Assembly (NCBI GenBank): GCA_011799875.1
Contig: CM022298.1
Location: 52,272,434 to 52,336,433 of the forward strand
Direction of reading: 5' to 3'
Length of the DNA: 64,000 nucleotides
Origin: Thinopyrum elongatum
Lineage: Eukaryota; Streptophyta; Magnoliopsida; Poales; Poaceae
Below the pieces are notes generated by a model. The model did not search any database. It was not told the DNA's origin and saw nothing but the letters and a program-made list of their open reading frames with translations. A program made the position numbers and the translations under genes. Shown here in pieces: positions 24,761 to 36,282 of the stretch. Position 1 is the first letter of the stretch. Every line of letters starts with the position of its first letter.

Positions 24761-25071
24761 TGGAAAGGAAAATGATTATCAGACTAATCAGATCAAAGAC
24801 AGGGAAATCACACAGATATCCTGCTCTCCGGGAGGATGGGATTTACGAGATCGTAAGTGTCGGTGTTAGTAAAAAAAATAACCCGAATAGAAGAGAGATC
24901 AGAGTCCCAGAGTATAGAGGAGGAATAAAATATCCTAATACCACCAATTGGCGACGTGTGCCCGTAAGCCACACAGCCAAATTAGTAAATCAGTTTTTGA
25001 AAACTAGACTCAACTTCGGCCAAGGAATTGGAAAGGGGGAATCCTAGAGGCAGTCGGCTCTGATACCAACC
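24761..25071 (-). other. Gypsy leader and PBS of unit 2
   Basis: Same leader-to-RT joint as at 20286-20598, with the PBS next to the LTR start at 25072. Differences are a few substitutions and a changed homopolymer near 24870. Confidence 0.85.
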
Positions 25072-27998
25072 TGTGACGCCCCCGGCTTAATCGTGCACTA
25101 ACCATACACGCAAATGCACACGATCAAGCCTAAGGACTCACTTGAAGATATCACAACACAACTCTAAAACATAAATAAAGTCATACAAGCTTTATATTAC
25201 AAGCCAGGGCCTCGAGGGCTTGAATACATAGCTCGATGGCATACAAGCATCAGCGGAAGCATCAGATATCTGGGTACAGATATATTACAGAAATGGAGAT
25301 AAGCCTTTAGACAGGCGGGGCAAAATAAAATACTATGATCGAAAGGCGCAGGCCTCCTGCCTAGGACCCTCCGAACCTACTCCTGGTCGTCGGTCGGCTC
25401 CTCGTAGAAGTACTCGCCGGGAGGGTAGTAATAGTACCCGTCGGTGGGATCAGCTAACTCAGGGGCTCCATCGTCTGGTGGCATCAAATGGATATGGGGA
25501 AAAAGGAAAGCAAAGCAAACGTGAGTACTCATCCGAAGTACTCAGCAAGCAAGGATCTACACTACATATGCAACATTATCAAAGGGAGGCTGTATATGTG
25601 GACTGGGTTGCAGAAATGCCAGAATAGAGGGGGAAAACCTAGTCCTATCGAAGACTAGCATCTTCAGCAATCTTCAGCGGTCTTGCAGCATTAGAAGAGT
25701 GCAGATTACCATAAAGTAAAGTAGTAGTAGTATCATCAACCTCGGCCAGAGATCATTTCTCGACTCCCTGCGAGAAAGCAATCCCAGAGCCATACTATCC
25801 AATTATCATCTCCAGTAATCAGTTCTAGTTGTACCGATCGGGATACAACTCCGAGTGTCCGTTACCGTAGGACAGGCTATCGATAGATGTTTTCTTCCCT
25901 GCAGGGGTGCACCAAGTTACCCACCACGCTCGCTTAACTCCGGCCGGACACACTTTACTGGGTCATGCCCGGCCTCGGCCAAACGATACACCGCAACCCG
26001 ACCGAATACTTAACAGAGAGGTCAGCACGCCGGACTAAACCTATGCCCCCAGGGGTCTTGGGCCATCGCCCCGGGAACTCCTGCACGTTACGGGGCCACC
26101 GAGAGCAGACCTAGCAACCCCTTAATACAAGCGCGGTTGCGTAACCAGTCCAACTCGGCATGCGCCGCTCAGTCGCTGACGTCTATTAAGCTCTGGCTGA
26201 AGTATACGGCGCAGAACGCCCATACTATGCCCACGTGATGGTTAGTGCTATCAGGCCAGAGGCCCCTCAGATCAAATATCCAAACTGTTAGTGGATTAGA
26301 AGCGTGCGGTAACGAGCAGAGACTCACGATCGATGTGACCCCGTCGCCCCATCTCGAGGACTTGCGGCAAGGGCTAAGAATGCCCGGCCACGCCTCGTAT
26401 TTATCTCGCGGGCACCCTCCAGGTCAACCCGACTCCACATCACTCGCAATTAAGCTCACGCGGGTAGCCCTCAGGGCCGACCCGTCTTTAGTATCAAGGT
26501 TCAGTAATAAATCATAGTAACCATAGCACAGTGTGTCTAACACCAAGGAGGAACCCTGAGGAATCACCCTCGATGGAATCCCACCTGATGCTTATCGTCA
26601 AGGTGAACGAAGGAGGAATCACCCTCGTGGTCCACACTTGAGAAGTTGCACGACGTCGTCGTTATCGGGGGTGGTGTAGGAGGAATCACCCTCACTTACC
26701 ACGACCGGTTAACTAACCTACAAGGTTATCATCAGAAGTGCTGGCGAGGTATCACCCTCGGCACTCGATAGTAACCCAGTAGTGTCGGCAACTAAGGGGG
26801 AAGTGATGTGTGGTGCCGGGGCCTGGTCTTCAATCCCATTGGTCGGGTCTTCTGATAATCCAGCGGGGCAGTCGGGATAAAGTGGGGTCTCTGTCAGGTC
26901 TCTACTCAGCCTATACTAAGCAGTTTAGGATAAGCAGAAGGTAACAAAGTAGGTTACAATAAACAGGCTATGCAGCAGATATAGGATAACAGTAACAGCA
27001 TCAATTCTAATGCAATCATAAGGGAGAAGAGATTAGGCGATATAGGCTTATTCAAAAAGGGGGTGCTTGCCTGGTTGCTCTGCGGCAAGGGCAAGGTCGT
27101 CAACGGTGTCGTCGGGGACGTAGTCGTACTCCGGAGCTGCGTCGGTCTTAAGAGCTACGTCGACGTCGGGGTCTATCGAGAGAGAAGTGGGGGAGGAAAC
27201 AATTAAATACACGGCAAATAATGTAACACGGAGCATGCTATGCCTAGGATGCAGTGCAGGGTTGCCTAAAGATATGTCTAAGTCATTTTAGTTATTTTAG
27301 GATTAACGTGGGATTTATTAACCGGTAAGTATGCACTATTCATCTACCAGAATTGGGCTCAAAATTACAGGTTCTCCTACATAGAGGGTTCCGTCGTGGA
27401 AACAGACGACACGATCAAATTCGTCACGTCGTTCTGAGCAACTTTCATGTTTTAAGTTTTTCAATCTGAGCTACGATTTTAAAGTTATTAAATTTCAAAG
27501 ATTTAAATGATTTTCTGAAATTATTTTTATTAACAGAAAAGGGTTTATTGCGTCAGCATGACGTCAGCGGTCAACAAAGGCGCTGACTGGTCAAACTGAC
27601 TAGTGGGGCCCACATGTCAGTGACAGAGGCTTAACAGAGTGAATTAAATCTAATCCAGAGAGTTAATTAGCAGCTGGCCCCACATGTCGGTGAGTGATTA
27701 GGATAATATAGTTATTTTTATTTATTAAAATGTTTTAATTAATCTAATTGTGGTGGGGCTCGCATGTCAGTGACATTGGGTTGCCCAGTCAGCAGTTGAC
27801 TGGGTCAACCCAGTCAACTGGGACCCGCGGGGCCCACTGTCAGTGGCTCTGGGGTGGCCCCAGGCCAGCCACGTCGGCGGCCGGTGATGGAGCTGCTCCA
27901 GCGACCGAAAAACACGGTGGCGCAGCTCGGGGACTCGCCGAAATTCCACTACGGTGCACGGGAAAAGGCGCGGCTAGGCGCGTTCGAACGGGCTGTCG
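25072..27998 (-). repeat. Truncated Gypsy LTR inside the triplication (unit 2)
   Basis: Collinear with 20599-23524; about 2% different over a sampled 260-bp block (21771-22030 against 26245-26504). It ends at the same GTCG junction with RNase H coding. The same block differs from the full LTR by about 4%. Confidence 0.9.
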
Positions 27999-29234
27999 CA
28001 ATTGTCGCGAAGCATATGCAATTACTCTTCATTCCTGCATGAGTACACAGCCTAATCCATGACGAGAGGCGTCGCAGAAGATAACAAAGTCTTTGCGAGA
28101 ATCTGGAGGAGCAAGCACTGGAGCAGAATTAAGCTTGTCCTTGAGGGTCTGGAAACTTTCCTGACACTTGTCTGTCCACTCAAACTTAACGCCTTTGTGA
28201 AGCAAATTAGTCAGGGGCTTGGCAATCTTGGAAAAGTTCTCGACGAATCGACGGCAATAACTTGCAAGGCCGAGAAAACTTCTGACTTGCTTGGCATTCT
28301 TCGGAGGGGTCCTGTCAAGAATAGCCTGAACTCGCTCCGGATTTACGGCAATACCGTCCTTGGAAATGACATGTCCAAGGTAGGTAACTTCAGAAAGCCA
28401 GAATCCACATTTAGAGTACTTGGCATACAACTTGTGTTCTCGAAGCCTCTCCAGAACAAGGCGAAGATGTTCAGCATGTTCTTCCTTATTCTTCGAATAA
28501 ACCAGAATATCATCAAGATATACCACGACAAACTTGTCGAGGTAATCCATGAATATGTAATTCATTAAGCGGGAGAACGTAGCTGGAGCATTCGTTAGGC
28601 CGAACGACATGACGGTGTATTCATAAGAGCCATAACGAGTAACGAAGGCAGTCTTCAGAATATCCTCTTCGCGGACACGGATCTGGTGATAACCCAACCT
28701 CAAGTCGAGTTTAGAAAACACCGAAGATCCAGCAAGTTGATCATATAAATCATTTATTCGGGGAAGCGGATATTTATTCTGAATGGTTGCCTGGTTGATA
28801 GGATGGTAATCTTGGACCAGCCTATTTGTACCATCTTTCTTCTTGACAAAGAGAGAAGGTGCTCCCTAGGCAGAGGAACTTGGGCGAATGAAACCCTTCT
28901 TTAGTGACTTGTCGATTTCTTCTTTAAGCTCGAGAAGGTGGTGTGGAGGCATCTTATAAGGACGCTTCGCAATAGGAGTGGTGCCAGGCTTCAAGTCGAT
29001 GACAAACTCGACAGCTCTAGCAGGGTGTATTCCTGGAAGTTCTTCTGGGAAAACATCCTGGAAGTCATGAACGACTGGAATGTTCTCGATCCCCTCAAGC
29101 GGAGAAGCGTTTAGCGCATTCAAGGCATAAATCTGAGCCTCGGCGTTCTGAGTGAGATGAGCATGATAATTCACTATCTCATCTAATGGGTGAGAAATAT
29201 AACAGATCTCGGAGAGAAAGGTTAAACAGAACAA
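27999..29234 (-). pseudogene. Gypsy RT with partial RNase H, third copy (unit 1), nonsense mutation
   Basis: The minus-strand frame from 29234 is broken by a TAG at 28866-28868 (a TGG in the other two copies, inside SSAWGAP). It stays in the same frame through the RT core (YLDD near 28525) to a TGA at the RNase H joint near 28029. This end stop is shared with the unit at 23555, while the full pol at 19090 has CGA. Truncated by the triplication, as in the second copy. Confidence 0.88.
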
Positions 29235-29547
29235 TGGAAAGGAAAATGATTATCAGACTAATCAGATCAAAGACAGGGAAATCGCACAGATATCCATCTC
29301 TCCGGGAGGATGGGATTTACGAGATCCTAAGTGTCGGTGTTAGTAAATTTTTTTAACTCGAATAGAAGAGAGATCAGAGTCCCAGAGTATAGACGAGGAA
29401 TAAAATATCCTAATACCACCCAATTGGCGACGTGGGCCCGTAAGCCACACAACCAAGTTAGTAAATCAGTTTTTGAAAACTAGACTCAACTTCGGCCAAG
29501 GAATTGGAAAGGGGGAATCCTAGAGGCAGTCGGCTCTGATACCAACC
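29235..29547 (-). other. Gypsy leader and PBS of unit 1
   Basis: PBS complement at 29525-29545, leader, then the same gag-less joint to RT. This unit adjoins the only complete LTR, so it is the original 5' end of the element. Confidence 0.85.
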
Positions 29548-32500
29548 TGTGACGCCCCCGGCTTAATCGTGCACTAACCATAGCCGCAAATGCACATGAT
29601 CAAGCCTAAGGACTCACTTGAAGATATCACAACACAACTCTAAAACATAAATAAAGTCATACAAGCTTTATATTACAAGCAAGGGCCTTGAGGGCTCGAA
29701 TACATAACTCGATGGCATACAAGCGTCAGCGGAAGCATCAGATATCTGGGTACAGATATATTACAGAAATGGAGATAAGCCTTTAGACAGGCGGGGCAAA
29801 ATAAAATACTACTATCGAAAGGCGTAGGCCTCCTGCCTAGGACCCTCCGAACCTACTCCTGGTCGTCGGTCGGCTCCTCGTTGAAGTACTCGCCGGGAGG
29901 GTAGTAATAGTAGCCGTCGGCGGGAGCAGCTAACTCAGGGGCTCCGTCGTCTGGTGGCATCAAATGGATATGGGGGAAAAGGAAAGCAAAGCAAACGTGA
30001 GTACTCATCCGAAGTACTCAGCAAGCAAGGATCTACACTACATATGCAACATTATCAAAGGGAGGCTGTATATGTGGACTGGGCTGCAAAAATGCCAGAA
30101 TAGAGGGGGAAAGCCTAGTCCTATCGAAGACTAGCATCTTCAGCAATCTTCAGCGGTCTTGCAGCATTAGAAGAGTGCAGATTAGCATAAAGTAAAGTAG
30201 TAGTAGTATCATAAACCTCGGCCAGAGATCCTTTCTCGACTCCCTGCGAGAAAGCAATCCCAGAGCCATACTATCTAGTTATCATCTCCATTAATCAGTT
30301 CTAGTTGTACCGATCGGGATACAACTCCGAGTGTCCGTTATCGTAGGACAGGCTATCGATAGATGTTCTCTTCCCTGCAGGGGTGCACCAAGTTACCCAC
30401 CACGCTCGCTTAACTCCGGCTGGACACACTTTACTGGGTCATGCCTGGCCTCGGACAAACGATACGCCGCAACCCGACCGAATACTTAACAGAGAGGTCA
30501 GCACGCCGGACTAAACCTATGCCCCCAGGGGTCTTGGGCCATCGCCCCGGGAACTCCTGCATGTTACGGGGCCACCGAGAGCAGACCTAGCAACCCCTGA
30601 ATACAAGCGCGGTTGCGTAACCAGTCCAACTCGGCGTGTGCCGCTCAGTCGCTGACGTCTATTAAGCTCCGGCTAAAGTATATGGCGCAGAACGCCCATA
30701 CTATGCCCACGTGACGGTTAGTGCTATCAGGCCAGAGGCCCCTCGGATCAAATATCCAAACCGTTAGTGGATTAGAAGCGCGCTGTAACGAGCAGAGACT
30801 CACGATCGATGTGACCCCATTGCCCCGTCTCGAGGACTTGCGGCAAGGGCTAAGAATGCCCGGCCATGCCTCGTATTTATCTCGCGGGCACCCTCCAGGT
30901 CAACCTGACTCCACATCACTCGCAATTAAGCTCGCGCGGGTACCCCTCAGGGCCGACCCGTCTTTAGTATCAAGGTTCAGTAATAAATCATAGTAACCAT
31001 AGCACAGTGTGTCTAACACCAAGGAGGAACCCTAAGGAATCACCCTCGATGGAATCCCACCTGATGCTTATCGTCAAGGTGAACGAAGGAGGAATCACCC
31101 TCGTGGTCCACACTTGAGAAGTTGCATGACGTCGTCGTTATCGGGGGTGGTGTAGGAGGAATCACCCTTGCTTACCATGACCGGTTAACTAACCTACAAG
31201 GTTATCATCAGAAGTGCTGGCGAGGTATCACCCTCGGCACTCGATAGTAACCCAGTAGTGTCAGCAACTAAGGGGGAAGAGATGTGCGGTGCCGGGGCCT
31301 GGTCTTCAATCCCGTTGGTCGGGTCTTCTGATAATCCAGCGGGGCAGTCGGGATAAAGTGGGGTCTCTGTCGGGTCTCTACTCAGCCTATACTAAGCAGT
31401 TTAGGATAAGCAGAAGGTAACAAAGTAGGTTACAATAAACAGGCTATGCAGCAGATATAGGATAACAGTAACAGCAGCAATTCTAATTCAAGCATAAGGG
31501 AGAAGAGATTAGGCGATATATGCATGTTCAAAAAGGGGGGTGCTTGCCTGGTTGCTCTGCGGCAAGGGCAAGGTCGTCAACGGTGTCGTCGGGGACGTAG
31601 TCGTACTCCGGAGCTGCGTCGGTCTCAGGAGCTACGTCGACGTCGAGGTCTATCGAGAGAGAAGTGGGGGAGGAAACAATTAAATACACGGCAAATAATG
31701 CAACACAGAGCATGCTATGCCTAGGATGCAGTGCAGGGTTGCCTAAAGATATGTCTAAGTCATTTTAGGATTAACGTGGGATTTATTAACCGGTAAGTAT
31801 GCACTATTCATCTACCGGAATCGGGCTCAAAGTTATGGGTTCTTCTACGTAGAGGGTTCCGTCGTGGAAACAGATGACACGATCAGAATCGTCTCGTCGT
31901 TCTGAGCAACTTTCATGTTTTAAGTTTTTCAATCTGAGCTACGGTTTTAAAGTTATTAAATTTCAAAGATTTAAATGATTTTCTGAAATTATTTTTATTA
32001 ACAGAAAAGGGTTTATTGCGTCAGCATGACGTCAGCGGTCAACAAAGGCGCTGACTGGTCAAACTGACCAGTGGGGCCCTCATGTCAGTGACAGAGGCTT
32101 AACAGAGTGAATTAAATCTAATCCAGAGAGTTAATTAGCAGCTGGCCCCACATGTCAGTGAGTGATTAGGATAATATAGTTATTTCTATTTATTAAAACA
32201 TTTTAATTAATCTAATTGTGGTGGGGCCCGCGTGTCAGTGACACTGGGTTGCCCAGTCAGCAGTTGACTGGGTCAACCCAGTCAACTGGGACCCGCGGGG
32301 CCCACTGTCAGTGACTCTGGGGTGGCCCCAGGCCAGCCATGTCGGCGGCCGGCGACAGAGCTGCTCCGGCGACCGAAAAATGCGGCGGCGCAGCTCGGGG
32401 ACTCGTCGGAATTCCGCTACGGTGCACGAGAAAAGGCGCGGCTAGGCGCGTTCGAACGGGCTGTCGATGCCGCGTCGAGTGGTGGTGGCGCCGTGGCCTG

Positions 32501-33711
32501 GAACGGCGTATGGCGACGACGACGAGCAACGCGGCGGGCGCCGGAGTTCGGCCACGATCGAAAGTGGCACATCGGGGCACGGCAAGCTTAGCGGAGTGGC
32601 TCTACAGGGTCCTAGAGACGCGTGGAGTACGACGGTGAGCTCAGATGAGCACGACAACGTCGGGAGCGACGGCGACGAGCACCGCGGCGGAGCTGGGTTC
32701 GGGCATCGACGGCGCGCGGCGCTAGGCACGGCAAAATGGAGAGGAGACGGAGGGGATTCGCGGTGAGGCTCACCTAGCAGCACACGACAGGCCGGTGGCA
32801 GTTTAGGAGCAGCAGTGCAGTGAATCGACGGCAGCGAACGGTGGCGGCCGAGGATGGGGAAGAGCTCGAATCGGGAGTTGCGGGGTGCCCCGGCTCCAGC
32901 TGGTGGTCGAGGAAGAGGAGGGAGAGGTCGGCGCACCTCCCGGACAACGTTGTCGAACGCGAGGCCGTCGGTGGCTGCGGGATCGAGCGACGGCGGCGAC
33001 GAGCTCTCGGGCGAGCTCAAACGAAAGCGAGGGAGGGGACGAGAGGGGGATCTGATGCTGGCTAGGGTTGCGGGAGACTTCGTGCAGCACTTGTAGGCGC
33101 CAGTGACCCGCAGGATCGACGACAGCGAGGCTGCCGTCACCGTGTCGGCCGGCGCGCGCGACAGCGCGCGATGGAGACGACGACCGACTGAGGTGGGCTG
33201 GGCCCTAAACCTGTAGCAACAGGCTTAAGTGCACAGTGTCGCTTTAGGCCTTTTCTATTTTCCTTATTCTGTTTTCTTTTCTTTTCCTGTTTTGCTCATT
33301 GTTAGACCATATTTACACTTTTGTAAAATGTGAGGCTTGGACCAAATATTACAGTGCAAAGTTAACTTTCACCAAAATCTGGTTTGGGCAAAATAGGATT
33401 TTATTTGGATTTGATAGAATTACAAATGGATTAAATAATTCTGTTTTGTTGCTATTTCATGTTGTTTGAGTAATTTGGCTAATTCAATTATCATTGTTCA
33501 TATTTTTATAAACGCTTCTGCATTATTTGCAATTTAGTGAACATTTTTCCAACAGGGTTTGAGCAAATTTATTTTGCACTTCTGAATTTAAGTTGATTTT
33601 CAGAATTGAATTTAAATTGTTTTGAATAACCACTATGATTAGGCACTGCAACTGAGATGACTTGGCATTATTATTAGCTGATCAAAGTGGCTATTACACA
33701 GGGGTGTTACA
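29548..33711 (-). repeat. Full-length Gypsy 5' LTR (4164 bp)
   Basis: TGTGACGCCCCC at 29548 and GGGGTGTTACA at 33711 are imperfect inverted ends (TGTRACRCCCC). On the minus strand, the first kilobase is AT-rich, a GC-rich block follows (32230-33200), and AT-rich and moderate-GC sequence completes it. A 26-bp near-perfect palindrome at 32262-32287 is kept in all copies except the 3' LTR. Open frames up to 232 codons here are GC-driven shadows. The LTR differs from the 3' LTR by about 4-6% in two sampled blocks. Confidence 0.92.
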
Positions 33712-34480
33712 ATACCTTCAATGGTCATGCACCGAATGTGAATGGTTTATTGAATCTCGATCGTAGTAATACACATGTTCATAAAAGATGCAAAGTTAAT
33801 AATGATAGTACCACATACTTGTGGCACTGCCGCTAAAGGTCATATTGGTGTAAAGCGCATGAAGAAACTCCATGCTAATGGATCTTTGGACTCACTCGAT
33901 TTCGAATCGGTTGAGACATGCGTACCATGCCTCTTAGGCAAAATGACTGAGACCCCGTTTCCGGTATGATGGAGCGGGCTAGTAACTTATTGAAAATAAT
34001 ACATGTTGATGTATGCGGTCCAATGAGTGTTGTAGCATGCAGTGGATATTGTTATTTTCTTACCTTCACTGATGATTTGAGTGAATATGAGTATATTTAC
34101 TTAATGAAACACGAGTCTAAAACGTTTGAAAAGTTCAAACAAATTCAGAGTGAAGTCTAAGGTCATCGTGACAAGAAGATAAAAATGTCTACGATATGAT
34201 CGTGGAGGTGAATATCTGAGTTACGAGTTTTGTATACAACTTAAGACAATGTGAAAGTTGTTTCACAACTCACGCCACCTGGAACACCATAGTGTGATGG
34301 TGTGTCCGAACGTCGTAGTGGTACTCTATTGGATATGGTGCGTACTATGATGTCTCTTATCGATTTGCCACTATCGTTTTGGGGTTAAGCATTAGAGACA
34401 ACTACATTCACTTTAAATAGGGCACCATCTAATTCCGTTGAGATGACACCGTATGGTTTGGCAGAAACCTAAGCTGTCAT
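33712..34480 (+). pseudogene. Angela integrase remnant
   Basis: Starts at the Gypsy/Angela border with text matching the protease-integrase spacer (APNVNGLLNLDRSN-like). The HHCC finger follows, with GHIGVKRMKKLHANG and CVPCLLGK, broken by a shift near 33830. The catalytic core opens with HVDVCGPMSVVA and FTFTDDLSEYEYIYLMKHES (33966-34160), then TPPGTP and EMTPYGL in other frames. A stop at 33967-33969 and further shifts prevent translation. Everything upstream, from PBS to protease, was lost in the deletion at 3780. Confidence 0.85.
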
Positions 34481-34507
34481 TTCTCAGAGTTTGGGAATAC
34501 GACGCTT

Positions 34508-34900
34508 ATGTCTGATAAGCTCGAACCCAAAGCGGAAATGTGCATCTTCATAGAATACCCTAAGAAAACATTTGGGTATGCCTTCTATCTCAGATCCGAG
34601 GGCAAAGTATTTGTTGCTAAAAACGGGTCCTTTCTCGAGAAAAGGTTTCTCTCGAAAGAATTGAGTGGGAGGAAGATAGAACTTGATGAGGTTGTTGAAC
34701 CTTTGTTTCAACCAAAGAGTAGCGCAGCGCAGAAAGATATTTCTGTGGAGCCTACGTCAGTTGAAGAGGAAGTTAATGGTGATGATCATGAAGCTTCGGA
34801 TCAAGTTACTATCGAACCTCGTAGGTCGACAAGGACGCGTACTGCTCCTGAGTGGTACGGCAACCCTGTCTTGGAGGTCATGTTGTTGGACAACAATTAA
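34508..34900 (+). pseudogene. Angela integrase C-terminal/linker segment, open for 130 codons
   Basis: The longest open piece of Angela pol here. It carries KAEMCIFIEYPKKTFGYAFY and SEGKVFVAKNGSFLEK, then a Ser/Glu-rich linker and RRSTRTRTAPEWYG, the conserved run-up to Copia RT. Closed by TAA in the LLDNN text, where the family normally reads on into RT. It is a fragment of a polyprotein and not a free-standing gene. Confidence 0.85.
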
Positions 34901-36230
34901 CCTACAAACTATGGAGAAGCAATGATGGGCCCGGATTCCAACAAATGGTTAGAGGCCATGAAATCTGAGAAAGGATCCATGTATGAAAACCAAGTATGGA
35001 CTTTGGTAGACTTGCCCGTTGAATGGCAGGTCATTGAGTACAAATGGACCTTTAAGAAGAAGACAGACACTGATGGTAAATGTTACCATTTATAAAGCTT
35101 GACTTGTCGCAAAGAAGTTTCCGACAAGTTCAAGGAGTTGACTACGATGAGACTTTCTCACCCGTAGTGATGCTAAAGTCTGTTGGAATTATGTTAGCAG
35201 TTGCTGCATTTTTCGATTATGAAATCTGGCAGATGGATGTCAAAACATCGTTCCCTTGAGGAAAGGTTGTATGTGATACAACCAGAAGGTTTTGTCGATC
35301 CTAAGGATGCTAAAAAGTATGCAAGCTCCAGCAATCCTTCGATGGACAGGAGCAAGCATCTCGGAGTTGGAATATACGCTTTGATGAGGTGATCAAAGTT
35401 TTTGAGTTTATACAAAGTTTATGAGAAACTCGTATTTACAAGAAAGTGAGTGGGAGCACTATAGAATTTCTGATGAGTATATGTGGATGACATATTGTTG
35501 ATCAGAAATGATGTAGAATTTCTGGAAAGCATAAACGGTTGTTTGAAAAGATTTTTTTCAAAGGAAGACCTGGATAAAGCTACCTAATTGTTGGGCATCA
35601 AGATCTATAGAGATAGACCAAGATGCTTGATGAGACTTTCAATGAGTACATACCTAGACAAGATTTTGAAAGAGTTCAAAATTGATCAGTCAAAGAAGGA
35701 GTTGTTACCTGATTTGTAAGGTGTGGAGTTGAGTGAGACTCAAACCTCGACCACGGCAGAAGAAAGAGATAGGACGAAGGTCGTCCCCTATGCTTTATCC
35801 ATAGGCTCTGTATAATATGCCATGTTGTGTACAGCACCTGTGTGTGCCTTGCCATGAGTCTGTCAAGGGGTACGAGAGTGATCCAGGAATGGATCACTGG
35901 ACAGCGGTCAAGATTATCCTTAGTAACTAGAGGACTAAGGAAATATTTCTCAATTATGGAGGTGATAAAGAGTTCGTCGTAAAGGGTTACGTCGATGCAA
36001 GCTTTAACACCAATCCGGATGACTCTGAGTAGCAATCCGGATACGTATAGTGGAGCAGCCATTTGGAATAGCTCCAAGTGGAGTGTGGTAGCAGTGTCTA
36101 CAGTATGACATAGAGATTTGCAAAGTACACACGGATCTGAATGTCGCAGACCCGTTGACTAAAGACCTCTCTCACATGCAAAGCATGATCGAACCCCAGA
36201 ACTCACTGGGTGTTAGATTCATAACAATGT
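34901..36230 (+). pseudogene. Angela RT and RNase H remnant
   Basis: Readable blocks: MGPDSNKWLEAMKSE, WTFKKKTDTDGK, GVDYDETFSPV, AAFFDYEIWQMDVKT, then the EGFVDPKDAKKYASS text (35280-35330). RNase H is reduced to scraps near 36090-36200, with the terminal ADPLT-like text around 36150. Multiple stops and deletions are present and the YVDD box is not cleanly readable. Position before the PPT at 36271 is as expected. Confidence 0.8.
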
Positions 36231-36270
36231 AAATCACATGGTGATGTGAACTAGATTATTGACTCTAGTG

Positions 36271-36282
36271 CAAGTGGGAGAC
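36271..36282 (+). other. Polypurine tract of Angela
   Basis: CAAGTGGGAGAC directly before the 3' LTR start TGTTG at 36283. Confidence 0.82.

Larger units (their letters stand above)
19051..32466 (-). repeat. Tandem triplication of a 4.47 kb Gypsy segment
   Basis: Three head-to-tail units lie at 19051-23524, 23525-27998 and 27999-32466 (4474, 4474 and 4468 bp). Each holds part of the LTR, the PBS, the leader, RT and the first part of RNase H. At both internal junctions (23521-23524 and 27995-27998) the bases GTCG are shared between the LTR side (32463-32466 in the full LTR) and the RNase H side (19047-19050 in full pol). This is the signature of one illegitimate duplication followed by a further copy gain through unequal exchange. 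Confidence 0.9.
3780..33711 (-). mobile_element. Long-LTR Gypsy (chromovirus, Tekay-like) element, gag-less, with an internal triplication
   Basis: Read on the minus strand: a 5' LTR of 4164 bp (33711 to 29548), PBS, short leader, RT, then two extra copies of a mid-LTR to mid-RNase H segment, then RT, RNase H, integrase and a chromodomain-like tail (20285-17233), a PPT and a 3' LTR (17194 leftward). The 3' LTR is split by a Copia insertion and ends at 3780, lacking its last 381 bp. LTR ends on the minus strand are TGTAACACCCC and GGGGGCGTCACA. The right edge joins Angela pol directly at 33711/33712. The TSD cannot be seen because the left edge is deleted. Tekay-like assignment rests on the pol sequence and C-terminal chromodomain. 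The named family is not determined. Confidence 0.85.

Noticed and set aside
32442..33140. 232-codon and similar long frames in the GC-rich Gypsy LTR part (also 15964-16572)
   Set aside because: Pro/Arg/Ala-rich on several frames and both strands at once, a result of high GC. No domain and wrong context.
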